In this document: piece after piece, positions 1-10,638 of the stretch
Numbering within the stretch: position 1 is the stretch's first letter
How the letters are laid out: every line of letters begins with the position of its first letter
The notes under the pieces: generated by a model
Databases searched by the model: none
What the model was told of the DNA's origin: nothing
The model's input: only the letters and a program-made list of their open reading frames with translations
From: Rhodocollybia butyracea
Lineage: Eukaryota > Basidiomycota > Agaricomycetes > Agaricales > Omphalotaceae
Assembly: GCA_015501585.1 (NCBI GenBank)
Contig: JADNRY010000025.1
Span: 186,001 to 250,000, forward strand
DNA length: 64,000 bases
Reading direction: 5' to 3'
Position numbers and translations under genes: made by a program

Positions 1-1
1 A

Positions 2-1275
2 GACTGGTCAAATGTTGCGATTGCATTCATATTCATCGTCTTCAATGTTGTATTCTCATACGTCTTTGATTTGGGAGTACAAGTCTCGTTGCTTGTTGCA
101 GCAATAAGATGTGTCGTTCAGCTGGCTATAGTGGGAACGTTGTTGCAAAAGGTGTTTGAGATGGATAGCCCGTGGGCTGTAGCTGGGGTCGCTTGTATGT
201 TTCGGCTTTGAATATTTGGGTTATTGACTGAACAGCCGCTTTTCGTTAGTCTTGCTCAATCTGATGGGAACTTTCGAAACAGGTTCGTATCCTAATAGTC
301 GATATTGACTGCAATCTCACCATTTATTAGTCGTCAACAAGTCGAAGAACAGACATCGGCATATGGTTAGTATCTGAATTCTCGACTGTCCGTGTCAAGG
401 ATCTCAACACCTAAACAGTTTCCTTCGGTCTTGCTTAGCATGCTCGCGTCTACTATCCCAATATCTATAATAGGTGTAAGATTTGCCTTATCTGTGACAA
501 AATTCTGGGAACCGTCGCAATACAGTAAGTTTCGCCCCTGGTGTAAAGCTACGCTTTGTTCATGATAAACCACACCAGTTCCCGTCGTAGGAATGTTATG
601 CGGAAGTACTATCAACGGCGTGGTTATTTCCACCACGTATATCTTGAAAACTATGCAGTGAGTTAGGGAGCATACAGTTTGATCTGTCTCAACGCTGATT
701 CTGGAATTCAGAGAGAACAGAGATCGAGTGGAAATGTATCTTGCTTTTGGGGCTTCCCGTATGGAAGCATGTAAACCCATCTTGGTGGATGCCTTACGCA
801 TAGCATTGACACCGACCATTAATCAAATGAGGTATGTATACCTGCATAATCTTCAGTCGACCCTACTCAAGGATGATCCAGCGTCCTGGGTATCATTTCG
901 ATCCCAGGCATGATGACGGGAGCCATCCTCGGTGGTTCTTCCGTCGAACGAGCGGCGAAACTGCAGATGATAATCATGTTCCTGATCTCTGCCGCTACCG
1001 CCTTGGCGTCAATCTGCTCTTCAGCATATGCTGTTTCCGTCGTGGTTGACAGCGACTCTCGGATTCGGCAGGATAGAATATACTCGAAGCCTTTGTATAA
1101 GGTTTCGTTCTCAGTACCGAAGTTCTTTTCTAGGATAAAACGTGCCATTGGTCGTCCGTTCAGGGCTGTATGGGGTGATTCTAAAGCTGCGGAGAGCAGT
1201 GAGGTTTTGGGTGAAGAACGCGCAGGATTACTCGGTAGACGATTATCGCACGAAGAGGCTCCGTCTTCAACTTAG
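2..1275 (+). CDS. UPF0014 family membrane protein (FetB/STAR2-like), copy 1, 5' partial
   Basis: The UPF0014 family comprises permease-type membrane proteins; bacterial FetB (YbbM) and plant STAR2 are ABC-type export permeases. Seven exons splice in one frame: 2-194, 250-282, 331-365, 419-524, 579-657, 712-831 and 882-1275, with GT-AG introns of about 48-55 nt. About 320 residues are visible. Family hallmarks in order are an N-terminal hydrophobic segment, a LLNLMGTFET stretch, NKSK, STIPISIIG, VVGMLCGSTINGVVIS, YLAFGASRMEACKP, ALTPTINQM and the GMMTGAILGGSS loop. The tail is polar and ends with TAG at 1275. The start lies at or just left of the window edge. I see no frameshift or internal stop. 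The ATP-binding partner is not in this window. A degraded second copy lies 4 kb downstream. Confidence 0.85.
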
Positions 1276-2351
1276 CAATCCAGATTTCTTTTCCGTACAC
1301 TCGCGCGCTTGGTCAGTTCATGGACTACAGCTGAATGGGCAGAAAGTTTACAGGTAACAGCGTGATACCGACTATAACCATTCCTGGCAACACCTTGCCT
1401 AGGGCTAGTAGGCGTTCATCTCGTGCGGCCTGTGGTTGATTTTCCAGTGGTCACCTTCCGCTCCTTCACTGGCGGTCCCTTCAGCGAATGAATTTTCTCT
1501 GGGATTACATGCACTGAATTTCACAGCAGTATCTTCCACCCAAGCGCTGTTCACGAACTTTGACATAGGTAAATTCCTTCTCTTATGGCTCCTGTCAGGA
1601 TCAACAGCACCGACGGGAGACGCTCAATTTCAGGTATTCGAAGAATAGCCTCTTCACATTGTAAGTCCTGCGGTAGCTTTACAACGCAACTGCAGTGAAA
1701 GACTTTAATTTACAGGACTTTGGCGATGCTGATGAGCGCCATGTGCCGTGTTCTGGTACTTATACCGACTTGAAGGGTTGCATGGAACGCTTTTTTCAAC
1801 ATGCCCCCACGCTTTTCTGCGTGTTTCAACCTTTCAAGCCGCACGTACCGATTTCATGCAGTAGCTCAAAAGGTTAATCGACGCCCCTTTTTGAATAACA
1901 GCTTTAAACCTCCATTAGGACTTGCAGGTCGTCGGTTCGCAGTTTGGTTAATCATGGCGGCACAATATCCAGCTTCGGTGCAGACCAGATCTCCTCTATA
2001 TTCACTTGGAAGGCGGCGACATTCGGCATTCAAGGCTTTTTTGCATTTTGATGCTCAAATATTCGCAGGTATCTGTCGTTGGCAAGGTCGTTGGTCATCA
2101 CCTTGCACAGAAACTAACGGATGTTAATCTAAGGGTGCATCAAGCTGTAACTCCTTTTCTGTTCTCTTTTGCGAAAAAAACGGTTCTTGTATCTTTGACG
2201 ATGGTTCAGCGGTTCGTGAACGAGTGGAGGATAACGATCTGACCAAAAATTTTCAGGCGTATCGCGGGCTGTTATGGTGCATAATGCTGTCTCCGATGTA
2301 CTTCCCGTGTCCTTCCTCTCCTTATGTCAAGTTTAAAACCCAGCGATTTTC

Positions 2352-3132
2352 ATGCAGCCACCACATCCTCCGCCCACTGCTCACTTTCGTCCATACATGA
2401 CCAATCTAGAAATGGAATTCGACAGGTAGTGCAGCTCCCATTCATCCTACAATGTTTTTTTAACGTGCCACAGGGTGCCAGTCACTAGACCTCAATTGAA
2501 TCAATCACTACTTACAGTATCGTCGCCGTTGGTACTCCCTGTACGGCGTGGTTTTTTTTTTCGCTGGAAACATGACTCATCGAATTTCGATAGCCATGGT
2601 TCTGGAGAGCCTTGGACCATGAAAAGGTGGTATGCATATGTCCAAGGTTATACTGGCTCTGAACGAGACTTCGAGCGTTGGCTCTGGGGCGTACCGGTTC
2701 TGCCATATATTAATAACGTCCCGTCCCCGCAATACCCATTGATTACGACTATGCTGTGGCCCTGGAGTTTTTTGCTGCTTCTTTCATGGCTGCAACAAAC
2801 AGTATCGATCTAGGCAGACAAGAGATAGTACGTTTTTTTCGCATTCTTTATTCTGATGACTTATTCAACGAGCTGTAGAACATTTTGACTCGATCCATCT
2901 AGGAATGCGATTCATGTGCCGTCTTTGTGGAAGTCCTTTCATGAACCAGAATTCTGTCACGCGCCACGAAGCCCAGCGATGCCCTTCCGCAGTTGAAGCC
3001 TGTGGTTCCATCCTATGGTGTGCATCGGTCCTTCACATTACAGATACCACTTTTCTCCTTTTACTAGACTTTTATGCGGTACTCGCCTTGCCACGCTCAT
3101 TTTTCACCACTTTTGTTTGTATTGCTATCTAG
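2352..3132 (+). pseudogene. Small C2HC zinc-finger gene, copy 1 (probably disrupted)
   Basis: An ATG at 2352 opens a proline-rich N-terminus (MQPPHPPPTAHF), then an intron of about 49 nt with the acceptor near 2474. The frame continues through an acidic/aromatic segment containing ERDFERWLWGVPVLPYI to a stop near 2813. A further exon from about 2905 encodes a zinc-finger-like unit with CxxC, twelve residues, H, four residues and C (CRLCGSPFMNQNSVTRHE). Between them the frame differs from copy 2, where the same stretch encodes a second CxH-rich finger (FHCFSHEC), so this copy appears frameshifted there. No function can be assigned beyond a likely zinc-binding or nucleic-acid-binding protein. 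The same order, UPF0014 gene then finger gene, recurs in copy 2. Confidence 0.45.
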
Positions 3133-3349
3133 TTCTTCAGTCGCCACAGATGTTTGATTTTCGTTTTCTTCATAGCTGCTAGTTTTTTCTTCTTTACGCT
3201 TGCTTTCCGTTCGTGGCCATCACTTGTATTTTTCCAACATCGCTTTCGAATTGCTCTGGTCTTTGCTTGCTACTTGCTTTCCTGGCTTTCCTCTTTTCGT
3301 CTTCAATACCTGTATTTTCTCAATGAGAGCCAACTGTTGTAGTAGAGTT

Positions 3350-4097
3350 TAATTCCCCTTCATCGATAGCATCTCATTCTTATTCTCATTCCAAATCCCG
3401 TTCCAGTTGTATCATAGCATATCGTAGAAAATGTGTCAGGTAAATAGTTGAGAAAATATCGAACGATTATCCCTAGAAATTGAAGGATAAAGTCATAGGT
3501 TTGAACCTGAAGAATAAACTTGGGAGAAAACAAATCCATGACATCATCAACTGTCGCTTTGCTTGTTCGTCTTGAACGGTCTTGCTGCTCTCTCATTCGA
3601 ATCGTTCGTGGCCATTATTTAACGCTTCTTTGACAACATCTGTCAATGTTTGGCCGTTGTAGCATCCGAACACTGAGTACTGAACGTTGAACGCTGAGCG
3701 CTGAAGGTTTGAACATCTCGTTTGAGTGATCTCGTACTGGTCCCTCCTTTCCCTGGACACCTCCCTCATCCTGGGACCTGCTAGAGGTGCAAGATAGATA
3801 TGATCTAAGGACGTTACAACATCTCCAACGAAACTTGTGCGTTCCCCCGTAAATCTAATCTATACTGAGGGTACAGCAAGCTTATTTACATCAATTTTTC
3901 GGGTTATCTATCTTCCTCATTCGAAGAGGTTTTTCAGCTGCCCTACTTTCGCCAACACTTCTTCAATTTACAGTCCCTGTTGCCATACTGCTGCAACTTC
4001 CAGGCGTCGCATCGCAGTGCTAAGGTGCCGGTTACTCGGCAGAATGACCACGTGAGAACGTTATCCTTTTCATGATTGATTCATCACTCTCAACGTA
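3350..4097. other. Spacer between duplicated units, no gene seen
   Basis: Only short ORFs without recognisable domains are present. The stretch is partly CT-rich and has a run of near-repeated GAACG/CTGAGC motifs around 3670-3710. I see nothing that supports a gene. Confidence 0.5.
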
Positions 4098-5173
4098 CTC
4101 GTGTTTACAAGTTTCGTTGCTTGTTGCAGCAACAAGATGTGTCCAACTAGCTGTAGTGGTAATGTTCTCACAGAAGGTATCTGAGACGGATATGCCGTGG
4201 GCCGTAGCTGACGTTGCTTGTATGTCTCGACTCAGAATATTTGGGTACGGCGCTCTTCGCTATTCGTTAGTCTTGCTTAATCTGATGGGGATTTTCAAAA
4301 CAGGTCAGTATCCTTTAATTAATATTGACCATAAACTCATCATTTGTAGTCGTCAACAAGTCGAAGAACAGACGATGTCAAGCTTCTTAACTCATTGAAC
4401 AGTTCCCTTCGGTCCTTCTTAGCATCATGACGCTCGCATCTACGATCCCAATATCTATAATTGGTGTAAGATTTGCCTTGTCTGGCAAAATTCTGGGAAC
4501 CGGCGCAATACTGTAAGTTTCGCCTTTGGTATAAAGCTACGCTTGGCTCATGATAAAGCACACCGGTTCCCGTCGTAGGAATGCTATGCGGAAGTACTAT
4601 CAACGGCGTGGTTATTTCCACCTCGTATATTTTGACAACGATACGGTACGTGAGTGAGAACGCAGTTACATTTGTCTCAACCCTCATTCTAGCATTCCCG
4701 TCTGAAATCATGCAAACACAACCCTCAGTCAACATTATTCAAGGACGATCCAGCTGGGCAATATTTCAATCCCAGACATGATGACTGGAGCCTTCTTCGG
4801 TGGTTCTTCCGAACGAGCGGTGGAACTGCAGATGATAATCACATTCCTAATCTCTGCTGCTGCCGCCTTGGCGTCTATCTGCTCCTCAGCATATGCTGTT
4901 TTCGTCGTGGCTGACAACGACTCTCGGATTTGGCACGATAGAATATACTCGAAACCTTTGTGTAAGGTTTGGTTCTCAACACCGAAGTTTTTTTCTAGCA
5001 TAAAACATGACATTGGTCGTCGGTTCAGGGCTGTATGGGGTGATTCTAAAGCTACGGAGAGCAGTGGGGCTTTGGGCGAAGAACGCGCAGAATTACTCGG
5101 CGATTATCACACGAAGAGGCCCCGCCTTCAACTTAGCAATCTAGATTTCTTCTCCGTACACTCGCGCGCTTGA
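4098..5173 (+). pseudogene. UPF0014 family membrane protein, copy 2 (pseudogene)
   Basis: It aligns exon by exon with copy 1 but is broken in several places. The N-terminal exon is truncated, with no start codon in the aligned position. A 3-nt deletion follows RC in the first exon. The exon equivalent to 331-365 is shortened and its donor is lost. A 2-nt deletion near 4483 shifts frame after the RFALS stretch. The C-terminus is also shifted relative to copy 1, near 5100. The segments STIPISIIG, VVGMLCGSTINGVVIS and GMMTGAFFGGSS remain readable. The stretch containing the YLAFGAS motif of copy 1 is largely deleted. It is unlikely to make a working permease. Confidence 0.8.
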
Positions 5174-6539
5174 TAAGTTCATGGACTACAGCTGAGTAGG
5201 CAGCAAGTTTACAGGTAACAGCATGATGGCCACTATAACCATTCCTGGCAACACCTTGCTTAGCGCGTTCATCTCGTACGGCCTGTGAAAGTTTCAACGG
5301 TCACCTTCACTGGCGGTCCTTTCAACGAATGAATCTTCTCTGAGATTACTGCATGCACTAATTTTCGCGGCAGTATACTGAAGCACTGTTCACGAACCTT
5401 GGCTTAGGTTAATTGGTTCTCTTATAGCTCCTGTGGCAGGATCAACAGCATCGACGGGAGACGCTCATTGAGCATTTATGGGGATCAGCTAACCGACGAA
5501 TAGCATTTTACGTTGTAAGTTCAGCTCTATAACGCTTGCAGTTGAAGATTTTAATTTACAGTAGTTTTGACAGTGATGAGCGCCGTAGCTTCAAAGTACT
5601 TATACCCTACAGAGTTGTACGAATGTACTTTCTCTGTATGCTCCTACGCTCTACTGCGTTCTTCAACCATTCGAGACGCACATACTGATTTCATACGGTA
5701 GGTCAAAGAGTTAATTCCCGCCCCTTTTCTGATAACAGCTTTAAACCTCCATTGGGACTTGCAGATGGTATGTTCGTGGTGGGGTTAATCATGGTGGCAC
5801 AATATTCAACTTCGGTGCAAACTAAATCTCCTAAATCTCCTCGACGCCCACTCGGAAAGCGGCATCTGTCGGTCGGCATTCCAGGCTTTGTATCGATAAA
5901 CCCTGTGTGGCCGGGAAACTTTCACACTGTAACCTGCCGTTCTGGCAACCCGACCTCTTTTTGTGAGGTTCACGGACATCCTGATATTCTCCGGCTCGTT
6001 GATCCATGGTGACTGTATGCTCAGTACATATCGATACTCAGATATTCACCAGTATCTGTCGTTGGTCATCAACCTTGAACAAAAACCGATGCGTGTTGAT
6101 CTGGGAGTGCATAAGGCTGCGACTCTTTATCTAATTCACCTCTTCAGCGAAGCGAACGGTTCTTGTGTATGGCGATGGTTCAGTGGTTCGTGAACAAGTG
6201 ACGGATAACATACGGTATGACCAAAGTCTCCCAAAAGCACCGCGGCTGTTATGGTGCGTAGTGCTGTCCCCGATGCTCTTCCCGTGTCTTTTCTCTCCTT
6301 ATACTTTATAACAAAGCGATTTTCCTCAAACCACTCTATCCCCCGCTCACCGGACTGGTCTTTGACACCCTTACGACTTCGTTCACTACCCACCTTCATC
6401 TCTACATCGTTCTAGAGATGCTATTTGGCAGGTAAGCCCTCATTCATCGTACGATGTTTTCTTTAACGAGGATGTTCATCCACAGTGTCCCAGCCACGCG
6501 CGCGCAAATATCCTATCACTATGCGCAGTACTGTCACCG

Positions 6540-7001
6540 TTGGTACTTCCTGTCCGGCGTGTTTTTTTCGCACTTGAAGACATAACTCATCAATTTTCAA
6601 ATAGCCATCGTTCTGGAAAGCCTTGCACCATGGAAATGTGGTATTCATTTGCTCAGGTCTATTCCGGCTCCGAACAAGAGTTCGAAGCATGGCTCTGGGG
6701 CGTACCAGTTCTACCATACATCCCTTCAAGCCACCAATACCCCGTCGATGATGACGCTATGACCCCTGGGCCACAGTTCCACTGCTTCTCTCATGAGTGT
6801 ACTAAAAAATATCTATCCCGCCAGAGTAGGGACAGTACGTATTTTATCGCGTTCTTTCGTCTGTTGACTTATTCGACCGTAGACCATTTCGATTCGACTC
6901 ACCTAGGAATGAGATTCGGGTGCCAATTTTGTGGAAACCTGTTCATGAACAGGAACTCCGTTAGACGCCACGAAACACAGAGATGCCCCCGACGCCCTTG
7001 A
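6540..7001 (+). pseudogene. Small C2HC zinc-finger gene, copy 2
   Basis: The open frame encodes SEQEFEAWLWGVPVLPYI, a CH-rich segment (FHCFSHEC) and, after a GT-AG intron near 6837-6888, the finger CQFCGNLFMNRNSVRRHE ending in QRCPRRP and a stop at 7001. This part reads better than copy 1. The proline-rich start exon of copy 1 (its ATG at 2352) has no ATG counterpart here, so a complete gene cannot be drawn. The two copies have complementary defects. Function is unknown; a zinc-binding protein is the most that can be said. Confidence 0.4.
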
Positions 7002-7490
7002 TGACACTCATGCTGTCCTGTGGTTCCATTCGATGGTGTTCGCATCATGGATACCGCTATTCCTCTCTCTACTAGAACTTTATGTGCTACACGTTCCTCC
7101 ACGCACTTTATCGGATAGATTTCCGCGCCTTGATCTGCCATGGTCATTTTTTGTTTGTATTACTGTTCAGTCGCCAAAGCTGTTTGTTTTTCGTTTTCTT
7201 CACAGCTCTGTCTGATTTTTTTTCCGTTCATCGTTATCACTTTGTATATTTTCCATCATCGCTCTCGGTTTGCTCTGATCTTTGCTTTCTACTTGCTTTC
7301 CTCTTTTCGTCTTCAGTTCGGACTTTGTATTTCATCCCTTTTGTAGGAAACCTCGCACCATTGTAGCCCTTTTCGTTGGTATTCAGTATGTACTGAATAT
7401 CTGTTCAATCGTTAAAAGCTATACGAAACAACTGCTCCTCCAACTTCGAACACGGTGACTGTATTCGTGATTGTACGTAGACACCATCAC

Positions 7491-7581
7491 AGACTCAAAC
7501 CAGTCCCTGCTATAAAGCAGTAGAATCACTCTCGCGACACGTCTGATCGTCAGTCATACAAGCAACGACTGGCTCGAATCT
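7491..7581. mobile_element. 91-bp inverted-repeat element (MITE-like), copy 1
   Basis: It starts AGACTCAAACCAGTC and ends GACTGGCTCGAATCT, imperfect inverted repeats of 15 bp. The interior shares several blocks with the element at 7965-8070. No clear target-site duplication is visible. It is too short to code. Confidence 0.6.
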
Positions 7582-7964
7582 AATACCAGGCTATAAAATT
7601 CTTGGTGCATGTATTGCTTCATCCGCTTCGTCCGTTTCGATGGATTATTGAAAACTGCGTCATCCAACTCGCGCCAACATTGATTTCAGATTGATATGCC
7701 CTTGCATCGCACCATAAGGCTCATACCCTGCCCCCCACATGGAGAATGTGGTACACGTACCATCGCAGTGGGTCAGATAATTCGAGCGTGTCCAAGCCAT
7801 TGACAGCATTTTACCGTCCTGTAAAAAACGCAGTTATCAGTTACAGCTACATGAACGTGGTAAGTCGCTGTGTATATGAGCTCTTCAGGGCTTCCGTTAT
7901 TATCTCGCTCTGAATAAATGCTGAGGCGGACCAGTAACGTGCCAGCTTTTGCTGATCAAAGCCT

Positions 7965-8070
7965 AGACTCGAACCAGTCCCCTGCTAGAGTTGTGATGTG
8001 AAAATCACAGCCTCGGACACGGCTGATCCCAGTCATCAAAGTGTCCAAAAGAAACGACTGGCTCGAGTCT
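7965..8070. mobile_element. 106-bp inverted-repeat element (MITE-like), copy 2
   Basis: The ends AGACTCGAACCAGTC and GACTGGCTCGAGTCT are inverted repeats with one mismatch and extend by one T/A pair. Direct repeats ATCAAAGCC (9 bp) flank the element at 7955-7963 and 8072-8080. A 9-bp target duplication with terminal inverted repeats is typical of Mutator-like elements, so this is probably a non-autonomous MULE derivative. Confidence 0.7.
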
Positions 8071-8902
8071 AATCAAAGCCACTCGCCCAGGGCCCAAAAA
8101 CCCGATTCAAGTTCCTAACCTAAACAAGTCAGCCTATTGAAGTTTAGAATTCAGTGCACCATGCTTATAAAGTTATAATTTAAAGACAGTACTTGTCTTA
8201 GACCTAATCAAGCTAGCTGGAGCGTCAGCGTCTTTCACTTTGAAGTAAACTACCCCGGCACCCAGATGCCAAGCCAACTGGTGCATACTCTTAGAAGAAA
8301 AAGCTCACCAAAAACGTGAAGAAGCACCTGTTCGTCACGGTTTCCTTCGATGACTTTGAAGTAAGCACCTTATTGTAATCAAGGCTGCTGGGACAAAGCA
8401 AGGCCTCTATTAGGTTGCGAAGCCGTCCAGGAACCTCTCTTACTTTTCGGATGCACACTCTGGGTTCTTGCCAATCTGGTTGCCTTTTGTATCTTTATCC
8501 TCATCGGAGTCATAGGGTGTAAGGTTACTCTAAAGGGATTTTTGTTTTGTATTTGCTTCTTATACCCGCTGTGATGCAATGTCTGCCTCCGTTGAATCCG
8601 GAAAGCTCATCGTTTTTTCATCTTGCATATTCTCCGCCTCAGCCAAGTCAAAGTGAAGGTGATCGCGTTCCGCGCAGATCACTCAACTCACAGTTATCGA
8701 GATATAGTAGTATATGATACTCGGCTCCGCTCTACAGCGGGATCCCAAGCGGGAACAGTCGGTCTTTGTCTTTGAGGTGAGGGGGGAAGCAGCGAGCTCG
8801 ACATACAGACGGAAGGTTGCAGACCCCACAAAAGGGGCGGGTAAAGTGTAATATGGGTACAGGACAGATACGTGTAGCTATTAGAGTAGTAGAATTATTA
8901 CC

Positions 8903-9148
8903 ATGATGGACCTCCGTAAAAATGATACCGCCTCCCCCTTCTTGAATTTACCCGATACCACATACCGAAGAGTGCACACCCTCCAGGCTTCGACAATTCC
9001 TTGCCCACAATTGTTCTCATCCATTGGGCATCCCTACCCTGCAAATTCAACCGCAGAAGTCAATTTCATTGGATTTAGTTCATGGTTCGCACAGGAGATG
9101 AGACCTGGAAGTCTTGTCAAATTGACAAGGCAAAATGGGTTATCATGA
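8903..9148 (+). CDS. Unrecognised 81-residue ORF, doubtful
   Basis: The ORF begins with an ATG (reading MMDLRKND) and ends in TGA at 9148. There is no signal peptide, no membrane segment and no motif I recognise. It is immediately followed by an AT-rich tract that looks different from its surroundings. It may be chance. Confidence 0.15.
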   Translation: MMDLRKNDTASPFLNLPDTTYRRVHTLQASTIPCPQLFSSIGHPYPANSTAEVNFIGFSSWFAQEMRPGSLVKLTRQNGLS

Positions 9149-9149
9149 T

Positions 9150-9310
9150 ATAGAATTTCTTTACTACTTGCTAGTTTTCTCAGCGGAAGAGGATTATTTT
9201 ATAGTCGTATTATACTAAATCAAACAACAGGAATTATTACATTTGCTGATCGAGGCTGGGGCTGAATTTCAATATTGCTAAGTAGTTTATATTGTTTATT
9301 TGAATTCCCT
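9150..9310 (+). other. AT-rich, mitochondrial-like tract (possible NUMT)
   Basis: This 160-bp stretch is much richer in A/T than its neighbours. One frame encodes a hydrophobic peptide (LLLASFLSGRGLFYSRIIL, then an ADRGWGW segment) if TGA is read as tryptophan, as in fungal mitochondria. I cannot assign it to a particular mitochondrial gene. Confidence 0.3.
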
Positions 9311-9463
9311 CGAGTCTTACCGTCACCCATGAATCAACATCCGCGCCCTATGCACGCCCTGTGCACTGTAACATTGTAGGACACTCAGGCCTTGACACTG
9401 ACAGACTAGAGGCTACTCGAGTCCCGATCGTCCGTAACGATAAGTAGAAGAAGAGGTCACCAT

Positions 9464-10407
9464 TCACCGTGTGCCATTGTATGTTCTAATACCCGACACT
9501 GACGGGACACCGTGACTGGGATTACCGCAGAAGAAATCAATGGAACATTTCGAATGTGAATTCGAGGATTTATCAGAGTTCCGGTACTCCTGATCCCGAG
9601 CACCGTAAAAAGACCCATGATGTTCTGAGAGAGATAAATTTGGTGAGTGGATAGCTTCAATGTGGCTATGACTGCATTCGCTCGGAGGTGCAAATGAAGG
9701 CGGTGTCGAGTTCATGATGCTAAGGCTAGGGTCAGGCTCAAAAGATTCTGGACGTTCCGCAGCATGAGCACGAGTTGTCTCAAGTGACTCAACCGATTCA
9801 GAAGGGGACCTAAGACGTGGGTCTATGTTGGAGACTGGAAATGCTGCTGATCGTAGACGATATGGTACTGGAGGATCAGGTTCGGAGAAGGTATTCGGGG
9901 AAAACTCCAATGCAGAACTGGTGGGTGCGATTAACGGTGGTGAAAACAGTGGTGAAAATGAATATGATGTCGATGTCGATGCCTGTTCAGACTCCGAAAC
10001 ATGTTGAAATTTTTGAATAGATGAAACCGTAGCAGAAAGAGTCTTCATAACATCTAGCATCACTTCGTCCTGTACATATGTCAATGTTATTGATTTAATT
10101 GATTATCCACAGACAGAATAACTCCAGTGAAAAGATAAAAAAGGAACACATACCTTGGACAGTTCTTTGCGAATTGTAATGGCGACTGGAAGACTGGAAC
10201 CTCTTCCAAATGGTTCGGCATCGTCCACTCGCGTTCCTGTCTTCAGTTGCCGAATCTCACTGATCAGCAAATGATTCTGTTGCTCAAGTGATCGGCACTT
10301 TTCCTCGAGTTCAGCGCAGTATCTCGCTCTGCGCGCGCGATATTCGCGTTGGGATTGGAGGTTTCTGGTTACGGGATTGTCATGTCTCGTTTGCGACCAC
10401 GAGCCAT
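9464..10407 (-). pseudogene. bZIP transcription factor, frameshifted near the start
   Basis: The basic region shows N-x7-R (RNLQSQREYRARRARY) followed by a leucine-zipper-like coiled coil (ELEEKCRSLEQQNHLLISEI), typical of fungal Yap/AP1-like bZIP factors. A GT-AG intron (about 10070-10154) joins this exon to a serine/proline-rich C-terminal exon of about 200 residues. The natural start, ATG at 10407, encodes MARGRKRDMTIP, a typical N-terminus for basidiomycete bZIPs, but then hits TAA. The basic region continues in another frame, consistent with loss of one base near 10373. The gene is divergent from fumarase with about 230 bp between starts, so the two may share a promoter. The single lesion could be a sequencing error. 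Confidence 0.75.
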
Positions 10408-10638
10408 TGTTCACTGATTTTTGAGTTGGTACAGTTAGAATTCAGCTGAAATCTATCATGGTGAGAAAAGAATTTTGAAGATATCTGCGACTTGCATTTA
10501 TTTTGTTGAAGAAAGTGTTGAGATGAGGGCAGAAGCCAAGCGGCGTTTTCAAATTGAGAGTGAAATTGGCGGCTGACTCAGCGAGCACCGGACCGTTACG
10601 CCGGATTCATGTGATATCGACGGTTCTTTGCGACTACA

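Larger units (their letters stand above)
1..3350. repeat. Tandem segmental duplication, unit 1
   Basis: Bases 1-3350 align along most of their length with 4098-7370, including exons, introns, the spacer and the CT-rich tail that follows the zinc-finger exon. The offset is about 4.0-4.1 kb. Divergence in introns and many small indels indicate an old duplication. The left end runs out of the window. Confidence 0.8.
4098..7370. repeat. Tandem segmental duplication, unit 2
   Basis: Second unit of the duplication whose first unit is 1-3350. Homology starts inside UPF0014 exon 1, so the start of that gene is missing here, and ends in the CT-rich stretch near 7370. Confidence 0.8.
7371..8902. other. 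Gene-poor stretch holding two small inverted-repeat elements
   Basis: No ORF here has recognisable domains or credible exon structure. The only structure I see is the pair of elements at 7491-7581 and 7965-8070, annotated separately. Confidence 0.5.

Noticed and set aside
7965..8070. tRNA-like T-arm (GGTTCGAGTCT on the minus strand)
   Set aside because: No matching acceptor stem or A box. The motif is the end of a terminal inverted repeat.
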